From an uncultured bacterium (GTDB lineage Bacteria; Cyanobacteriota; Vampirovibrionia; Gastranaerophilales; Gastranaerophilaceae), in assembly GCA_949282215.1 (NCBI GenBank), contig CASDPF010000022.1:1-47064 (forward strand): a DNA stretch of 47,064 bases, in the 5' to 3' direction. How positions within the stretch are numbered: the stretch's first letter is position 1; every line of letters starts with the position of its first letter. A model generated the notes under the pieces. That model was not told the DNA's origin. It was given only the letters and a program-made list of their open reading frames with translations, and ran no database searches. The position numbers and the translations under genes are program-made. Below are positions 34,260-43,163 of this stretch, in pieces.

Positions 34260-35933
34260 ATGGGATTAAGAGAAAGAAATATTTTATCACTTTTGGAAGA
34301 CAGAACAAACAATTACGGAGACAGAGTTGCTCTCGGTATAAAAAATGCTCTCGGATGGAGAGAATTTACATACAAGGGCATAGGTCTAATGTCAAGAAAG
34401 CTTGCTTGGCATTTGATTAATGAAGTCGGTGTAAACAAAGGGGATAAAGTAGCAATCTTATCAGAAAGTAAACCTGAATATGGAGCTTGCGTATTTGCAT
34501 CAATTCTGGCAGGAACTACCACCGTACCGCTTGATGTTAAACTCACAAAATATGAATTAAAATCAATTCTCTCAGACTGTGAGCCAACCGTTATGCTAGT
34601 TTCCCAACACTACTTAGATACTGCAATAGCACTGCAAAAAGAAATCCCATCAATGCAGACAATTCTTGTAATGGATGAACCTTCATTCAATATGGGATAT
34701 ACAAGCATTTATGAATTACCGAATAATTTTGACGGGAAATGGAGAAAAAGAAGTTCTAACGCTACCGTATTTATTATATACACCTCAGGTACAACAGGAG
34801 CACCAAAAGGAGTTGAAATCAGTTTTAAAAATATGTTCTCGCAATTAGAAGATATGAAAATCGCTCTTGATCAAATTCTACCGCTGGAACATGGCAGAAT
34901 ATTATCAATACTTCCAATGAATCATTTATTTGAAATGACAGTCGGATTTTCAACATTCCTCAATTACGGATTTTCGGTATATTATACCCAAAGTCTTAAA
35001 CCTAAAGACATTCTCGGAATTATGAGAGAAAAACAAATTAACTTTATGATTGTCGTACCTGCATTTTTAAAATTATTAAAAACTGCAATAGAAGCTGATT
35101 TACACAATGCTTCTCCTGCAGAACAAGCTGCATTTAATTCTTTATATCATTTAGCAAAATTTATACCTTGCAGTGCAATAAGAAAATTAATGTTCAAAAA
35201 GATACACGACAAATTTGGCGGACACTTCATAGGTTGTATCTCAGGCGGAGCACCATTAGATTTACATGTCGGGAAATTTTTTGACAGAATAGGCCTTAAA
35301 ATATATCAGGGATACGGATTATCAGAAGCCAGCCCTGTTGTATCAATTAATACAAATAAACGGAGAGAACTTGGTTCAGTAGGTCGTCCGCTCAACAGTT
35401 TTACTGTAAAAGTAGATGATGAAACAGGTGAGCTTCTTATCAAAGGTCCTGCTGTTATGAAAGGATACCATAACCAAGAAGAGTTAACCAAAACAGTTAT
35501 TGATGAAAATGGTTGGCTGCATTCAGGTGATATTGCCAAAATTGACAAAGACGGACATATATTTATTACAGGCAGAATAAAAAATATGATTGTACTTTCA
35601 GGCGGTAAAAAAGTATTCCCTGAAGAAGTAGAATCCGTTTTAGAAAAAAGTGAATACGTAAGTGAAATTTGTGTATTGGGTGTATCAAGAACTTTCGGTT
35701 CAAAAGACGGCACAGAAGAAATCGCAGCTGTAATTGTTCCAAAAGAATATTTATACGAAAAATACAGTGAAGAAGAATTGGATAAACTAATCAGAGCTGA
35801 TATTAAAAATCTTTCAACAAGATTGACAGCATACAAACGTCCTGTAAATATTGTAATTACAAGAAAATCCCTTCCTAGAACCGCTACAAGAAAAGTTAAA
35901 AGAAAAGAAGTCAAAGAACTTGTAACAGCTTAA
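34260..35933 (+). CDS. Long-chain acyl-CoA (or acyl-ACP) synthetase, AMP-binding
   Basis: A 557-residue ANL-superfamily enzyme that activates fatty acids with ATP through an acyl-adenylate. The P-loop FIIYTSGTTGAPKGVE lies near 172-187, the A5 motif YQGYGLSEASPV near 353, WLHSGDIAKIDKDGHIFITGRIKNM (split around 420-445) carries the ATP-binding Asp and hinge, and LPRTATRKVKRKEV near the end contains the catalytic Lys. Overall it resembles FadD-like and acyl-ACP synthetases used for phospholipid recycling; the acceptor cannot be decided here. AAGGGGAC precedes the ATG. It is divergent from miaB and convergent with the glycosyltransferase, overlapping by four bases. Confidence 0.93.
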   Translation: MGLRERNILSLLEDRTNNYGDRVALGIKNALGWREFTYKGIGLMSRKLAWHLINEVGVNKGDKVAILSESKPEYGACVFASILAGTTTVPLDVKLTKYELKSILSDCEPTVMLVSQHYLDTAIALQKEIPSMQTILVMDEPSFNMGYTSIYELPNNFDGKWRKRSSNATVFIIYTSGTTGAPKGVEISFKNMFSQLEDMKIALDQILPLEHGRILSILPMNHLFEMTVGFSTFLNYGFSVYYTQSLKPKDILGIMREKQINFMIVVPAFLKLLKTAIEADLHNASPAEQAAFNSLYHLAKFIPCSAIRKLMFKKIHDKFGGHFIGCISGGAPLDLHVGKFFDRIGLKIYQGYGLSEASPVVSINTNKRRELGSVGRPLNSFTVKVDDETGELLIKGPAVMKGYHNQEELTKTVIDENGWLHSGDIAKIDKDGHIFITGRIKNMIVLSGGKKVFPEEVESVLEKSEYVSEICVLGVSRTFGSKDGTEEIAAVIVPKEYLYEKYSEEELDKLIRADIKNLSTRLTAYKRPVNIVITRKSLPRTATRKVKRKEVKELVTA

Positions 35934-36814
35934 GCTCTTACAAAATAAGCTAAAATTGATAATATGTGATTTTTGACTCGAACATTAAAAGGCGGAGAAA
36001 TTTGTTCCTGCAGGTAATTTGTCACATCAATAAGGAAACTGTTTATATAACGAAATTCCTCATCAGTAACAGGAATATTTTTAATATATTTTACCAAAAT
36101 TCCATACAAATATTCTTTATCAGAAGCAAAATCTTTTATCATATTATCTAAAATTATCAATGTAACCATTTTTGCCTGATAAGCGGAATTATTCTGAGAA
36201 ATCCCATCAGGAGACATTCTGTAATATGTAAGAATTTCGGGAAGACAGCCAATATCGCAGTAATTTGACATATCTGACCATAGTTTAAAATCTTCAGCAT
36301 GAAGACAATTTTTATCATACCTTAAGTTATGCTCATCCAGTACAGATTTTCTTATCATGACTGAAGAATGCACAATACAATTTCCCATATACCTTAAATG
36401 TAACTTAAAATCATTTGGATTGTTCGGATTTATGATTACTTTTTTTTGAGGGATTTTTCTTGTAGTTGTAGCTAAAAGACCATAACTCGGATTCTCTTCC
36501 ATAAATTTATATTGCTTTTCAAGCCTTGAACGAGCACAAAAATCATCAGTATCAAGTCTTGCTATATACTTTCCTTTAGCTAAATCAAGCCCCTTATTCA
36601 AAGTTGCAATAAGTTTCAGGTTTTTATCATTTTTAACATATCTTATACGTGCATCCTCATAAGATAAAATAACATCCTCGGCATTATTTGTAGACCCGTC
36701 ATTAATTATAATGAATTCAAAATCCTCAAAGGTCTGATTTAAAATTGAGGCTATTGCAAGCCTCAATTCCTTTTCATTCGGGTTATATACAGGCATTAAT
36801 ACTGATATTATCAA
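35930..36814 (-). CDS. Family 2 glycosyltransferase
   Basis: A 294-residue GT2 (GT-A fold) enzyme: MIISVLMPVYNPNEKELR, SILNQTFEDFEFIIINDGST, NLKLIATLNKGLDLAKGKYIA and the metal-binding DTDD (about 96-99), then EDFKLW near 190. The carboxy-terminal 70 residues are helical. It has no membrane segment. The TTG start at 36814 overlaps the stop of the upstream pseudopilin (TTGA), with GGAG about nine bases before it, so translation is coupled to the pilin. It may glycosylate the pilin or a surface polysaccharide; both are inference from position. Confidence 0.93.
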   Translation of the reverse strand: MIISVLMPVYNPNEKELRLAIASILNQTFEDFEFIIINDGSTNNAEDVILSYEDARIRYVKNDKNLKLIATLNKGLDLAKGKYIARLDTDDFCARSRLEKQYKFMEENPSYGLLATTTRKIPQKKVIINPNNPNDFKLHLRYMGNCIVHSSVMIRKSVLDEHNLRYDKNCLHAEDFKLWSDMSNYCDIGCLPEILTYYRMSPDGISQNNSAYQAKMVTLIILDNMIKDFASDKEYLYGILVKYIKNIPVTDEEFRYINSFLIDVTNYLQEQISPPFNVRVKNHILSILAYFVRA

Positions 36815-37548
36815 TAATAAGAAACTCCGTTACAACTTGAACCATCCCCCCAAAAGGCAGAACAACTATTCCTCCACCACGAAGTATAATAACAGCCTGT
36901 ACCTACATCATCTGCAGCCCAAGGACTTATAGCTAAACATTCCTCTTGGGTTTTGCATTTTGACAGATTATCTTTAGAACAACCCTCATAATATTCTAAC
37001 TCGCCAGATACATCTGATAATTTACCATTTCCGGAAAAACGGAACTTATATAAGTCTTTTTTTACTGTATTTGGATTTTTAATACCGTTAACATCTGCAA
37101 CTACACTGAAACTTGAAATATCTTCATCAGAAAGCACACCATAAGTCATCCCATCTGCAGTAGCAAAAATGTATGGAACATCGTCCCAATTAAATTGGGA
37201 TTTTTCAGACTGACCTTGTATAATATAATCTTTTGGCATAAGCTCAGAATCCAGACCACTTACTGAATCTGCGGCTATGTTAAAAGCCTTTTTATGCTCT
37301 TTTGACATACAAGCTTTTTCATTCAAAGCATTACAATCATTCAAGAACGGTAAATTTTCAACTTTGAAATTCTCAGTTTTAGTCATCATTAATCTATAGC
37401 CGTTATAGACTATGTTTTTAGCTTTTGCATACTGGTTTTCTAAAACTTTATCCTGAGTTTTATTAATTACAGTCGGCAACGTCAATGCTGCCACCACACC
37501 AATAACACCGAGCGTGATAAGAACTTCCGCTAAAGTGAACGCTGTCAC
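36811..37548 (-). CDS. Pseudopilin, probably extended by an out-of-frame poly-G leader
   Basis: The visible frame is 245 codons from GTG 37548: MTAFTLAEVLITLGVIGVVAALTLP, then a globular domain with VADVNGIKNPNTVKKDLYKF and a Cys-rich end. Unlike its relatives it lacks a basic leader, and the GTG has no proper ribosome site. A leader with strong AACGGAGG starts at ATG 37631, but the distance to GTG is 83 bases, one short of a multiple of three, and a stop at 37584-37586 ends it. With 10 G instead of 9 the product would be one protein, MQNSGIKRISGGGCPI through to VTAFTLAEV, of 273 residues. As sequenced the gene is OFF, frameshifted or translated from the GTG. It overlaps the glycosyltransferase gene. 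Confidence 0.75.
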   Translation of the reverse strand: MTAFTLAEVLITLGVIGVVAALTLPTVINKTQDKVLENQYAKAKNIVYNGYRLMMTKTENFKVENLPFLNDCNALNEKACMSKEHKKAFNIAADSVSGLDSELMPKDYIIQGQSEKSQFNWDDVPYIFATADGMTYGVLSDEDISSFSVVADVNGIKNPNTVKKDLYKFRFSGNGKLSDVSGELEYYEGCSKDNLSKCKTQEECLAISPWAADDVGTGCYYTSWWRNSCSAFWGDGSSCNGVSYY

Positions 37549-37583
37549 TTCCCCAGACCCAGAAAACTCTTTAGCTGAGAGGA

Positions 37584-37631
37584 TTATAGGACACCCCCCC
37601 CCGAAATCCTTTTTATACCTGAATTTTGCAT
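37584..37631 (-). other. Leader open frame with poly-G tract, locus B
   Basis: ATG 37631, preceded by AACGGAGG, opens MQNSGIKRISGGGVL and stops at TAA (37584-37586). Adding one G, or removing two, joins the frame to the downstream pilin without any stop. The opening is homologous to the locus A leader at 32677-32727. Confidence 0.7.
37594..37602 (-). repeat. Homopolymer tract of 9 G (C on plus strand)
   Basis: Nine consecutive C on the plus strand follow the motif ATTTC when read on the minus strand and are followed by TGT. The tract lies 29-37 bases into the leader frame of the pseudopilin at 36811. Confidence 0.95.
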
Positions 37632-37692
37632 TCTTACCTCCGTTTTTTTATATTATAATTTATAATAACATATTATTAAATAAAAATCAAGA

Positions 37693-38940
37693 CTAGATAT
37701 CTTTGTGATGGAAATGTTTTTCGCCGTTAGCATAATCTGCAACAATATGACCGTTACCAATAAGTTTATATTTATAAATTGTAAGGCCTTCTAATCCAAC
37801 AGGGCCTCTTGCATGGGTTTTGTTTGTAGAAATTCCGACCTCAGCACCAAAACCGTATCTAAAACCATCTGCAAATCTCGTTGATGCGTTAAAATATACA
37901 CCTGCAGAATCTACTTTATTCATAAATTTTTCCGCATTTTGCACATCCTTGGTAATTATGCTTTCCGTATGACCTGAACCATAAGTATTTATATGCTCTA
38001 TTGCTTCATCAACATCTTTAACAGTTTTTACAGAAAGTATTTTATCACCATATTCATGTGACCAACTTTCAGGATTGAATTCTAATTTAATCTCGGCTAA
38101 CTGCAAAGCTGCAAAAAGTTTTTCTTTTTCAGCAAAATTCTCATGAATAAGTAATGTTTCAACAGAATTACAGGCACTAGGATACTGAGTTTTCGCATCG
38201 ACTATAACTTTTTCGGCCATAGCTAAATCAGCACTCTCATCAACAAAAATATGACAAATTCCATCTGCATGACCCAACACAGGAATTTTAGTATTTTCTT
38301 TAATAAATTTTACAAGACTATTTCCGCCACGCGGGATAATCAAGTTTATGTACTTATCGCATTTGAGCATTTCACCGACATCATCGCGAGAAAAAACTTG
38401 GTTTAAAACATTTTTAGGAAAACCTTCAACTTCATCAAGTGCAGAATTTATAATCCCTAATATTGTTTTATTAGTATTTTTTGATTCTTTACCACCTTTT
38501 AAAATCACTGCATTGGATGATTTTATGGCGAGTGATGAAATTTGAGAAATAACATCAGGACGTGCTTCAAAAATTATCCCAAGAACCCCGATAGGACAAG
38601 AAACTTTGTATAAAGTAAGTCCCGCGTCTAATTCTCTGACCAAAAGTTTTTTATTTACAGGGTCTTCCAAATGAGCAATATCACGAATACCCTGAATCAT
38701 ATCACGCATTTTATTTTCATCAAGTTTTAATCTGTTATATGTCGACTTACTTAATTCCCCCGAGTCTACAAGGGCAATTGCTTCTTCCAAATCAATTTTA
38801 TTTGCTTCAAAGATTTTTTCTTTATTGGATTCGATAGCATCAGCAACTTTTAACAAAGCCTCATTCTTCATTTCTGAAGATACATCAGCAATCTCTAATG
38901 AAGCCTTCTTAGCAGCTTTTGCAATTTCAATAAAATCCAT
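37693..38940 (-). CDS. proA: Glutamate-5-semialdehyde dehydrogenase (gamma-glutamyl phosphate reductase)
   Basis: A 415-residue ProA that reduces gamma-glutamyl phosphate with NADPH, the second step of proline synthesis. Aldehyde-dehydrogenase-fold signatures are CPIGVLGIIFEARPDV (about 116-131), KGGKESKNTN, LIIPRGGNSLV and YPSACNSVETLLIH with the catalytic Cys (near 257). FNASTRFADGFRYGFGAEVGIST is near the end, split around 343-365. AAGGAGAAAT precedes the ATG. It follows proB by nine bases, making the usual proBA operon. Confidence 0.97.
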   Translation of the reverse strand: MDFIEIAKAAKKASLEIADVSSEMKNEALLKVADAIESNKEKIFEANKIDLEEAIALVDSGELSKSTYNRLKLDENKMRDMIQGIRDIAHLEDPVNKKLLVRELDAGLTLYKVSCPIGVLGIIFEARPDVISQISSLAIKSSNAVILKGGKESKNTNKTILGIINSALDEVEGFPKNVLNQVFSRDDVGEMLKCDKYINLIIPRGGNSLVKFIKENTKIPVLGHADGICHIFVDESADLAMAEKVIVDAKTQYPSACNSVETLLIHENFAEKEKLFAALQLAEIKLEFNPESWSHEYGDKILSVKTVKDVDEAIEHINTYGSGHTESIITKDVQNAEKFMNKVDSAGVYFNASTRFADGFRYGFGAEVGISTNKTHARGPVGLEGLTIYKYKLIGNGHIVADYANGEKHFHHKDI

Positions 38941-38949
38941 AATTTCTCC

Positions 38950-40092
38950 TTACAAAATAGTTATATTATCTCTGGTAATTATAGCGTCATAATTTTTAAA
39001 GTTTAAAATTTTCATAATATCGTCAGAATGATTTCCCATTACACGTTTACAAGAATTTGAGTCATAATTAACAATTCCTCTTGCAAATTCGTTGCCTTCC
39101 TCATCAAGTATTGATACGACATCACCTTTATCAAAACTATTAATAACCTTGATTACACCAATTGGAAGCAAGCTTTTACGTTTTTCACACAAAGCTTTTT
39201 TAGCTCCGCTATTTACGACAAGTTTACCAATAATATTTGTCGCATAACCAATCCAACGTTTCTTATCAGATAACCCTTCATTTTGCGGAAGAAACATTGT
39301 CCCGTAATCTTCACCGTCAAAAATCTTTTTAATAATATAAGGTACTTTTCCGTTTGCAATAAGAACTTTACCTCCAAAGCGAGTTACCATACGAGCAGCT
39401 TCAAGCTTGGTTCTCATACCGCCACGGCCGCCTTCTGAGGCATCTGTACCCATTGCACATATTTCATCTGTAACCTCTTTTACTTCCCGTATAATCTTCG
39501 CGTTCGGATTATTTTTAGGATTTTCATTAAACAATCCGTCAACATCAGAAAGAATTATAAGTAAATCCGCATCCAACTCACTTGCAACTAGTGCTGAAAG
39601 TTTATCATTATCAGAAAAACAAACCTGCATATTCTCATAACGAGGAACAATATCAACATTTGAGACAGTATCATTCTGGTTAATTACAGGAATAGCTTTT
39701 AATTCTAAAAGTTTATTCAAAGTAGTACGCAAGCTCAAATATCTTGTTCTTATTGAAAAATCATCTTCTGTCAATAATATTTGAGCTGCAACAAGACCGT
39801 ATGCATCAAATCCGCTTTCATAAATCGACATCAATTTACTTTGTCCGATAGCCGCACAAGCTTGCTTTAAAGCAGTACCCTTAGACCCCTCAAGCCCGAG
39901 TTTTTTACGACCAAGCCCGACTGCACCTGAGGTTACAATAATAACTTCTTTTCCGGCTTTAGCCAATGAAGATATTGTTTCAATAAAAGAAAATACCCTC
40001 GGTAACGATACAGAACCATCATCACCTCTTAGAATATTTGTTCCAAATTTAAATACAATACGTTTTGCGTTTATAAAATCTTGTCTTTCCAT
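38950..40092 (-). CDS. proB: Glutamate 5-kinase
   Basis: A 380-residue ProB with the amino-acid-kinase domain (RIVFKFGTNILRGDDG; VIIVTSGAVGLGRKKLGL; PVINQNDTVSN; DADLLIILSDVDGLF; GGRGGMRTKLEAARM) and a carboxy-terminal PUA domain (SLLPIGVIKVINSFDKGDVVSI, around 290-312). It phosphorylates glutamate in the first committed step of proline synthesis and is usually inhibited by proline. TATATAAT lies 11 bases before the ATG, so the transcript could be nearly leaderless; the ribosome site is weak. It follows gyrA after a short hairpin. Confidence 0.97.
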   Translation of the reverse strand: MERQDFINAKRIVFKFGTNILRGDDGSVSLPRVFSFIETISSLAKAGKEVIIVTSGAVGLGRKKLGLEGSKGTALKQACAAIGQSKLMSIYESGFDAYGLVAAQILLTEDDFSIRTRYLSLRTTLNKLLELKAIPVINQNDTVSNVDIVPRYENMQVCFSDNDKLSALVASELDADLLIILSDVDGLFNENPKNNPNAKIIREVKEVTDEICAMGTDASEGGRGGMRTKLEAARMVTRFGGKVLIANGKVPYIIKKIFDGEDYGTMFLPQNEGLSDKKRWIGYATNIIGKLVVNSGAKKALCEKRKSLLPIGVIKVINSFDKGDVVSILDEEGNEFARGIVNYDSNSCKRVMGNHSDDIMKILNFKNYDAIITRDNITIL

Positions 40093-40113
40093 AATTCTAT
40101 TATATACCTAAAA

Positions 40114-40131
40114 GGCGGGATTAAACCCGCC
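40114..40131 (-). terminator. Short terminator or attenuating hairpin between gyrA and proB
   Basis: On the minus strand GGCGGG and CCCGCC form a perfect 6-bp GC stem with a six-base loop, followed by TTTTAGG. It begins seven bases past the gyrA stop. The T-run is short, so some readthrough into proBA is possible. Confidence 0.6.
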
Positions 40132-40137
40132 CTGTAA

Positions 40138-42699
40138 CTACTCTTGTATATCACTGTCAAGTAAACTTGTCTGTGAAACGTTTTGCTCAGCTTCTGCCGC
40201 ATCAGCTGCTGCATTGTCACTTATTATAGTTTCATCATTATCAGGATTTACTATTTTATTAACAGATACAACTGTGTCATTATCAACAAGGTTTTGAGCT
40301 CTAACACCAGTTGCAGGTCTTCCCTGACAGCTTATTGAACCTGCATTCAATCTTGATACGACACCGTTTGCAGTTACCATCATAATATCATCAGAATCTT
40401 TTACAATAGTCAATGCAACAAGTCTTGACGTATTTGACTTGAATTTAGTTGCAATAAGTCCGATACCGCCCCTGTTTTGGGTTCTGAATTCAGAAAGCTT
40501 GGTACGTTTTCCAAAACCGTCTGAAGTTACAACAAGTAAATCAGCATCATAATCGCGAGGTACAATATCGCATCCGATAATTTCGTCCCCTGTTCTAAGT
40601 TTCATTGAAGTAACCCCTCTTGCACTTCTGCCTAAAGGTCTCAAATCTTCAATCGGGAATCTTATTGCCATACCGCAAGATGTACCGATAATAATTTCGT
40701 CACGGCCTGTTGCTAATTTTACCCAGTTAAGTTCATCACCTTCTTCTAGTCCAATTGCTATAATACCGTTACGTCTGATATTTGCAAAGTTATCTAATTC
40801 AATACGTTTGATATAACCTTTCTTAGTCAGCATAATCAGATTTAAATCATGAGAGAAGTTACTTACAGGAACAACTGCAGTAATTCTTTCATCCTGATCT
40901 ATCGGTAATACATTAATAATTGGTAATCCCTTAGCTTGACGTCCGCCTTCAGGGAAATCATATACGTTCAAGCTGTATACAGTACCTTTTGATGAGAAGA
41001 ACAGTACTTTATCATGCATCATTGCAGTAAAGAAATGTTGAATATCATCATCTTCTTTTGTTTTTATACCGGATTTACCACGTGTTGCACGGTTTTGCCT
41101 TTCGAACGTATCAAGCGAAATACGCTTCAAATAACCTTGATGCGTAATAAATACCGCCATCGGAGTATTTGGAGTTAAATCCTCAATAGTCACTTCACCT
41201 TGTTCAGGAAGAATTTGAGTTTTTCTGTCATCACCGTATTTTTCTTTATCTTCAAGCAACTCACCTTTTATAATATCAAGGATTTTCTGACGACTTGCAA
41301 GAATATCTTCATATTCAGCAATTTTCTTCAATAATTCATCATATTCAGCTTTAACTTTGTCTTGTTCCAATCCTGTCAATCTTCTTAATTGCATTTCAAG
41401 GATTGCATTAGCCTGATCGGCATCAAGACCAAAGCGTGACATCAGACCTTCACGAGCTTCATCAGTCGTTTTGGATTTTTTGATTAATTCAATAACTTCA
41501 TCAATTGAACCTAAGGCAATAATCAAACCTGCTAAAATATGAGCTCTGACTTTTGCTTTTTTAAGGAAGAAAATAGTTCTTCTTGTAACAATTTCAACCC
41601 TGTGTTCCACAAATTCAGAAAGTACATCATATAAATTCATCAAACGAGGCTGTTTGCCACATAAAGCAAGCATATTCACACCAAATGTAGTTGCCAATTG
41701 AGTATATTTGAATAAATTATTTTTAACAACATCAGGTTTGGCGTCACGTTTTAATTCAATGACAATTCTCATTCCCTCACGGTCAGATTCATCTCTGATA
41801 TCAGAAATACCGTTAATCCTTTGGTCTTTAACAAGCTCTGCAATTTTTTCAATAAGCATAGATTTATTGACCTGATAAGGAATTTCAGTAACAACAATTG
41901 CTGTACGAGACTGACGTCCGCCGCCGCCTGCAATTTCTTCAAAGCCTGCTACAGCCTGCATTTTTATTGAACCCCTGCCAGTTTCATAAGCTTGTTTTAT
42001 ATCATTCAAGCCTATAATTGTCGCAGCAGTAGGAAAATCAGGGCCTTTAATATATTCCATTAATTCAGACACTGTAATATTAGGATTATCAATTAAAGCA
42101 ATTGTTCCATCAACTATTTCAGCAAGGTTATGCGGAGGAATATTAGTAGCCATACCGACGGCAATACCTGAACATCCGTTCAAAAGAAGCATAGGAAGCC
42201 TTACAGGTAAAACTGACGGTTCTTGTAATGACCCATCAAAGTTTGGTTCAAACTCAACAGTTTCACAATCAATATCAGCAAGCATAGAAGTTGTAATCTT
42301 ATGCATACGAGCTTCCGTATAACGCATTGCAGCCGCACCGTCACCGTCTACGGAACCAAAGTTTCCATGCCCGTCAACGACCAAATATCTGGTGTTAAAA
42401 TCCTGAGCCAAACGAACAAGTGCTTCATATACCGAACTGTCACCATGCGGGTGATATTTACCCAAAACTTCACCAACTATACGTGCACACTTTTTAAACG
42501 GTTTATCAGGTGTCATACCCAATTCATTCATTGCGTATAAAATACGTCTGTGAACAGGTTTCAGTCCATCACGAACGTCAGGAAGTGCACGTCCTACAAT
42601 TACACTCATTGCATAATCAATATAACAACGCTTCATTTCTTCTCTTATATTAACCGGAACAATCTTTCCGTCTGAAAACATACTTTGCTGGTTGCTCAT
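40138..42699 (-). CDS. gyrA: DNA gyrase subunit A
   Basis: An 853-residue type IIA topoisomerase subunit. [25 protein letters not shown] opens the winged-helix domain (split about 28-52). The quinolone-resistance region reads [17 protein letters not shown], with Ser at the E. coli Ser83 position and Glu at Asp87, a normal susceptible arrangement. The catalytic Tyr is in AMRYTEARM (near 125). The carboxy-terminal beta-pinwheel has repeated GYxKR blades; its first blade shows [10 protein letters not shown] in place of the canonical QRRGGKG GyrA box. The tail is acidic and Ala/Asp-rich. AGAGGGGA precedes the ATG. GyrA rather than ParC is inferred from the length and overall layout. Confidence 0.95.
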   Translation of the reverse strand: MSNQQSMFSDGKIVPVNIREEMKRCYIDYAMSVIVGRALPDVRDGLKPVHRRILYAMNELGMTPDKPFKKCARIVGEVLGKYHPHGDSSVYEALVRLAQDFNTRYLVVDGHGNFGSVDGDGAAAMRYTEARMHKITTSMLADIDCETVEFEPNFDGSLQEPSVLPVRLPMLLLNGCSGIAVGMATNIPPHNLAEIVDGTIALIDNPNITVSELMEYIKGPDFPTAATIIGLNDIKQAYETGRGSIKMQAVAGFEEIAGGGGRQSRTAIVVTEIPYQVNKSMLIEKIAELVKDQRINGISDIRDESDREGMRIVIELKRDAKPDVVKNNLFKYTQLATTFGVNMLALCGKQPRLMNLYDVLSEFVEHRVEIVTRRTIFFLKKAKVRAHILAGLIIALGSIDEVIELIKKSKTTDEAREGLMSRFGLDADQANAILEMQLRRLTGLEQDKVKAEYDELLKKIAEYEDILASRQKILDIIKGELLEDKEKYGDDRKTQILPEQGEVTIEDLTPNTPMAVFITHQGYLKRISLDTFERQNRATRGKSGIKTKEDDDIQHFFTAMMHDKVLFFSSKGTVYSLNVYDFPEGGRQAKGLPIINVLPIDQDERITAVVPVSNFSHDLNLIMLTKKGYIKRIELDNFANIRRNGIIAIGLEEGDELNWVKLATGRDEIIIGTSCGMAIRFPIEDLRPLGRSARGVTSMKLRTGDEIIGCDIVPRDYDADLLVVTSDGFGKRTKLSEFRTQNRGGIGLIATKFKSNTSRLVALTIVKDSDDIMMVTANGVVSRLNAGSISCQGRPATGVRAQNLVDNDTVVSVNKIVNPDNDETIISDNAAADAAEAEQNVSQTSLLDSDIQE

Positions 42700-42767
42700 T
42701 CTTTTTCCCCTCTGTCGTATATGCGTTTAAGCTTTCTCAACTTCTTCTGTCTTATCTGTTTAATAAA

Positions 42768-42776
42768 ATTATATCA
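42768..42776 (-). promoter_or_regulatory. Extended -10 promoter for gyrA
   Basis: On the minus strand TGATATAAT combines a TGn extension with a perfect -10 element; no good -35 is seen. Start would be about 60 bases upstream of gyrA. Confidence 0.5.
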
Positions 42777-42825
42777 CAAACACACAATTTAGCCTAATAT
42801 CGGGGAAATCTTTACAATGGGTAAA

Positions 42826-43053
42826 CTATAAATTAATATTTAAATTCAATAAATCCTCCAGTTTTACATCAAGCACCTCTGAAAGATTTTTCATATATAA
42901 CAGTGTCGGATTAGTAAGCCCGCGTTCAACTTTGCTGTAATAACTTTTATCTATATCAAGCTTATTCACAACATCATCTTGCGAAAGTCCTTTTAAAGAC
43001 CTAATTACTTTTAGTTTAAGTCCTACCTTTTTTAGAAATTCGTTGTTATCCAT
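42826..43053 (-). CDS. XRE-family transcriptional regulator
   Basis: A 75-residue helix-turn-helix protein (LKLKVIRSLKGLSQDDVVNK; DIDKSYYSKVERGLTNPTLL; LSEVLDVKLEDLL) of the same small type as the one at 24202. The start MDNNEFLKK at 43053 has no ribosome site, but a promoter (TTGTAT, 17 bases, TAAAAT) would start transcription almost at the ATG, predicting a leaderless message. It is divergent from the pseudopilin at 43164. Repeated TAGTTTAT elements in the shared region are probable operator sites. Confidence 0.85.
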   Translation of the reverse strand: MDNNEFLKKVGLKLKVIRSLKGLSQDDVVNKLDIDKSYYSKVERGLTNPTLLYMKNLSEVLDVKLEDLLNLNINL

Positions 43054-43060
43054 AGCTTTA

Positions 43061-43089
43061 ATTTTATGGGGTTGACTTAAACCATACAA
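43061..43089 (-). promoter_or_regulatory. Promoter of the second XRE gene
   Basis: On the minus strand TTGTAT (43084-43089) and TAAAAT (43061-43066) are separated by 17 bases. The -10 ends six bases before the ATG, so the transcript would begin at or next to the start codon. Confidence 0.5.
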
Positions 43090-43124
43090 TAGTTTATGAT
43101 AATAAAAAATTAGTTTATAAACTA
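43090..43124. promoter_or_regulatory. Probable operator pair for the second XRE regulator
   Basis: TAGTTTAT occurs at 43090-43097, directly against the -35 element of the XRE promoter, and again at 43111-43118 as the left half of a perfect 14-bp palindrome, TAGTTTATAAACTA (43111-43124). The two copies are 21 bp apart, two helical turns, so bound dimers would lie on the same face. Confidence 0.55.
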
Positions 43125-43163
43125 TCAAATTAGGTAATAAACAAATATATTAGAGGATAAACA

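Noticed and set aside
34184..34420. 78-codon frame overlapping the acyl-CoA synthetase start
   Set aside because: It is out of frame with the well-supported gene, and its start lacks a ribosome site.
35306..35914. 202-codon frame on the minus strand
   Set aside because: It is a shadow of the acyl-CoA synthetase gene, whose motifs are all intact on the plus strand.
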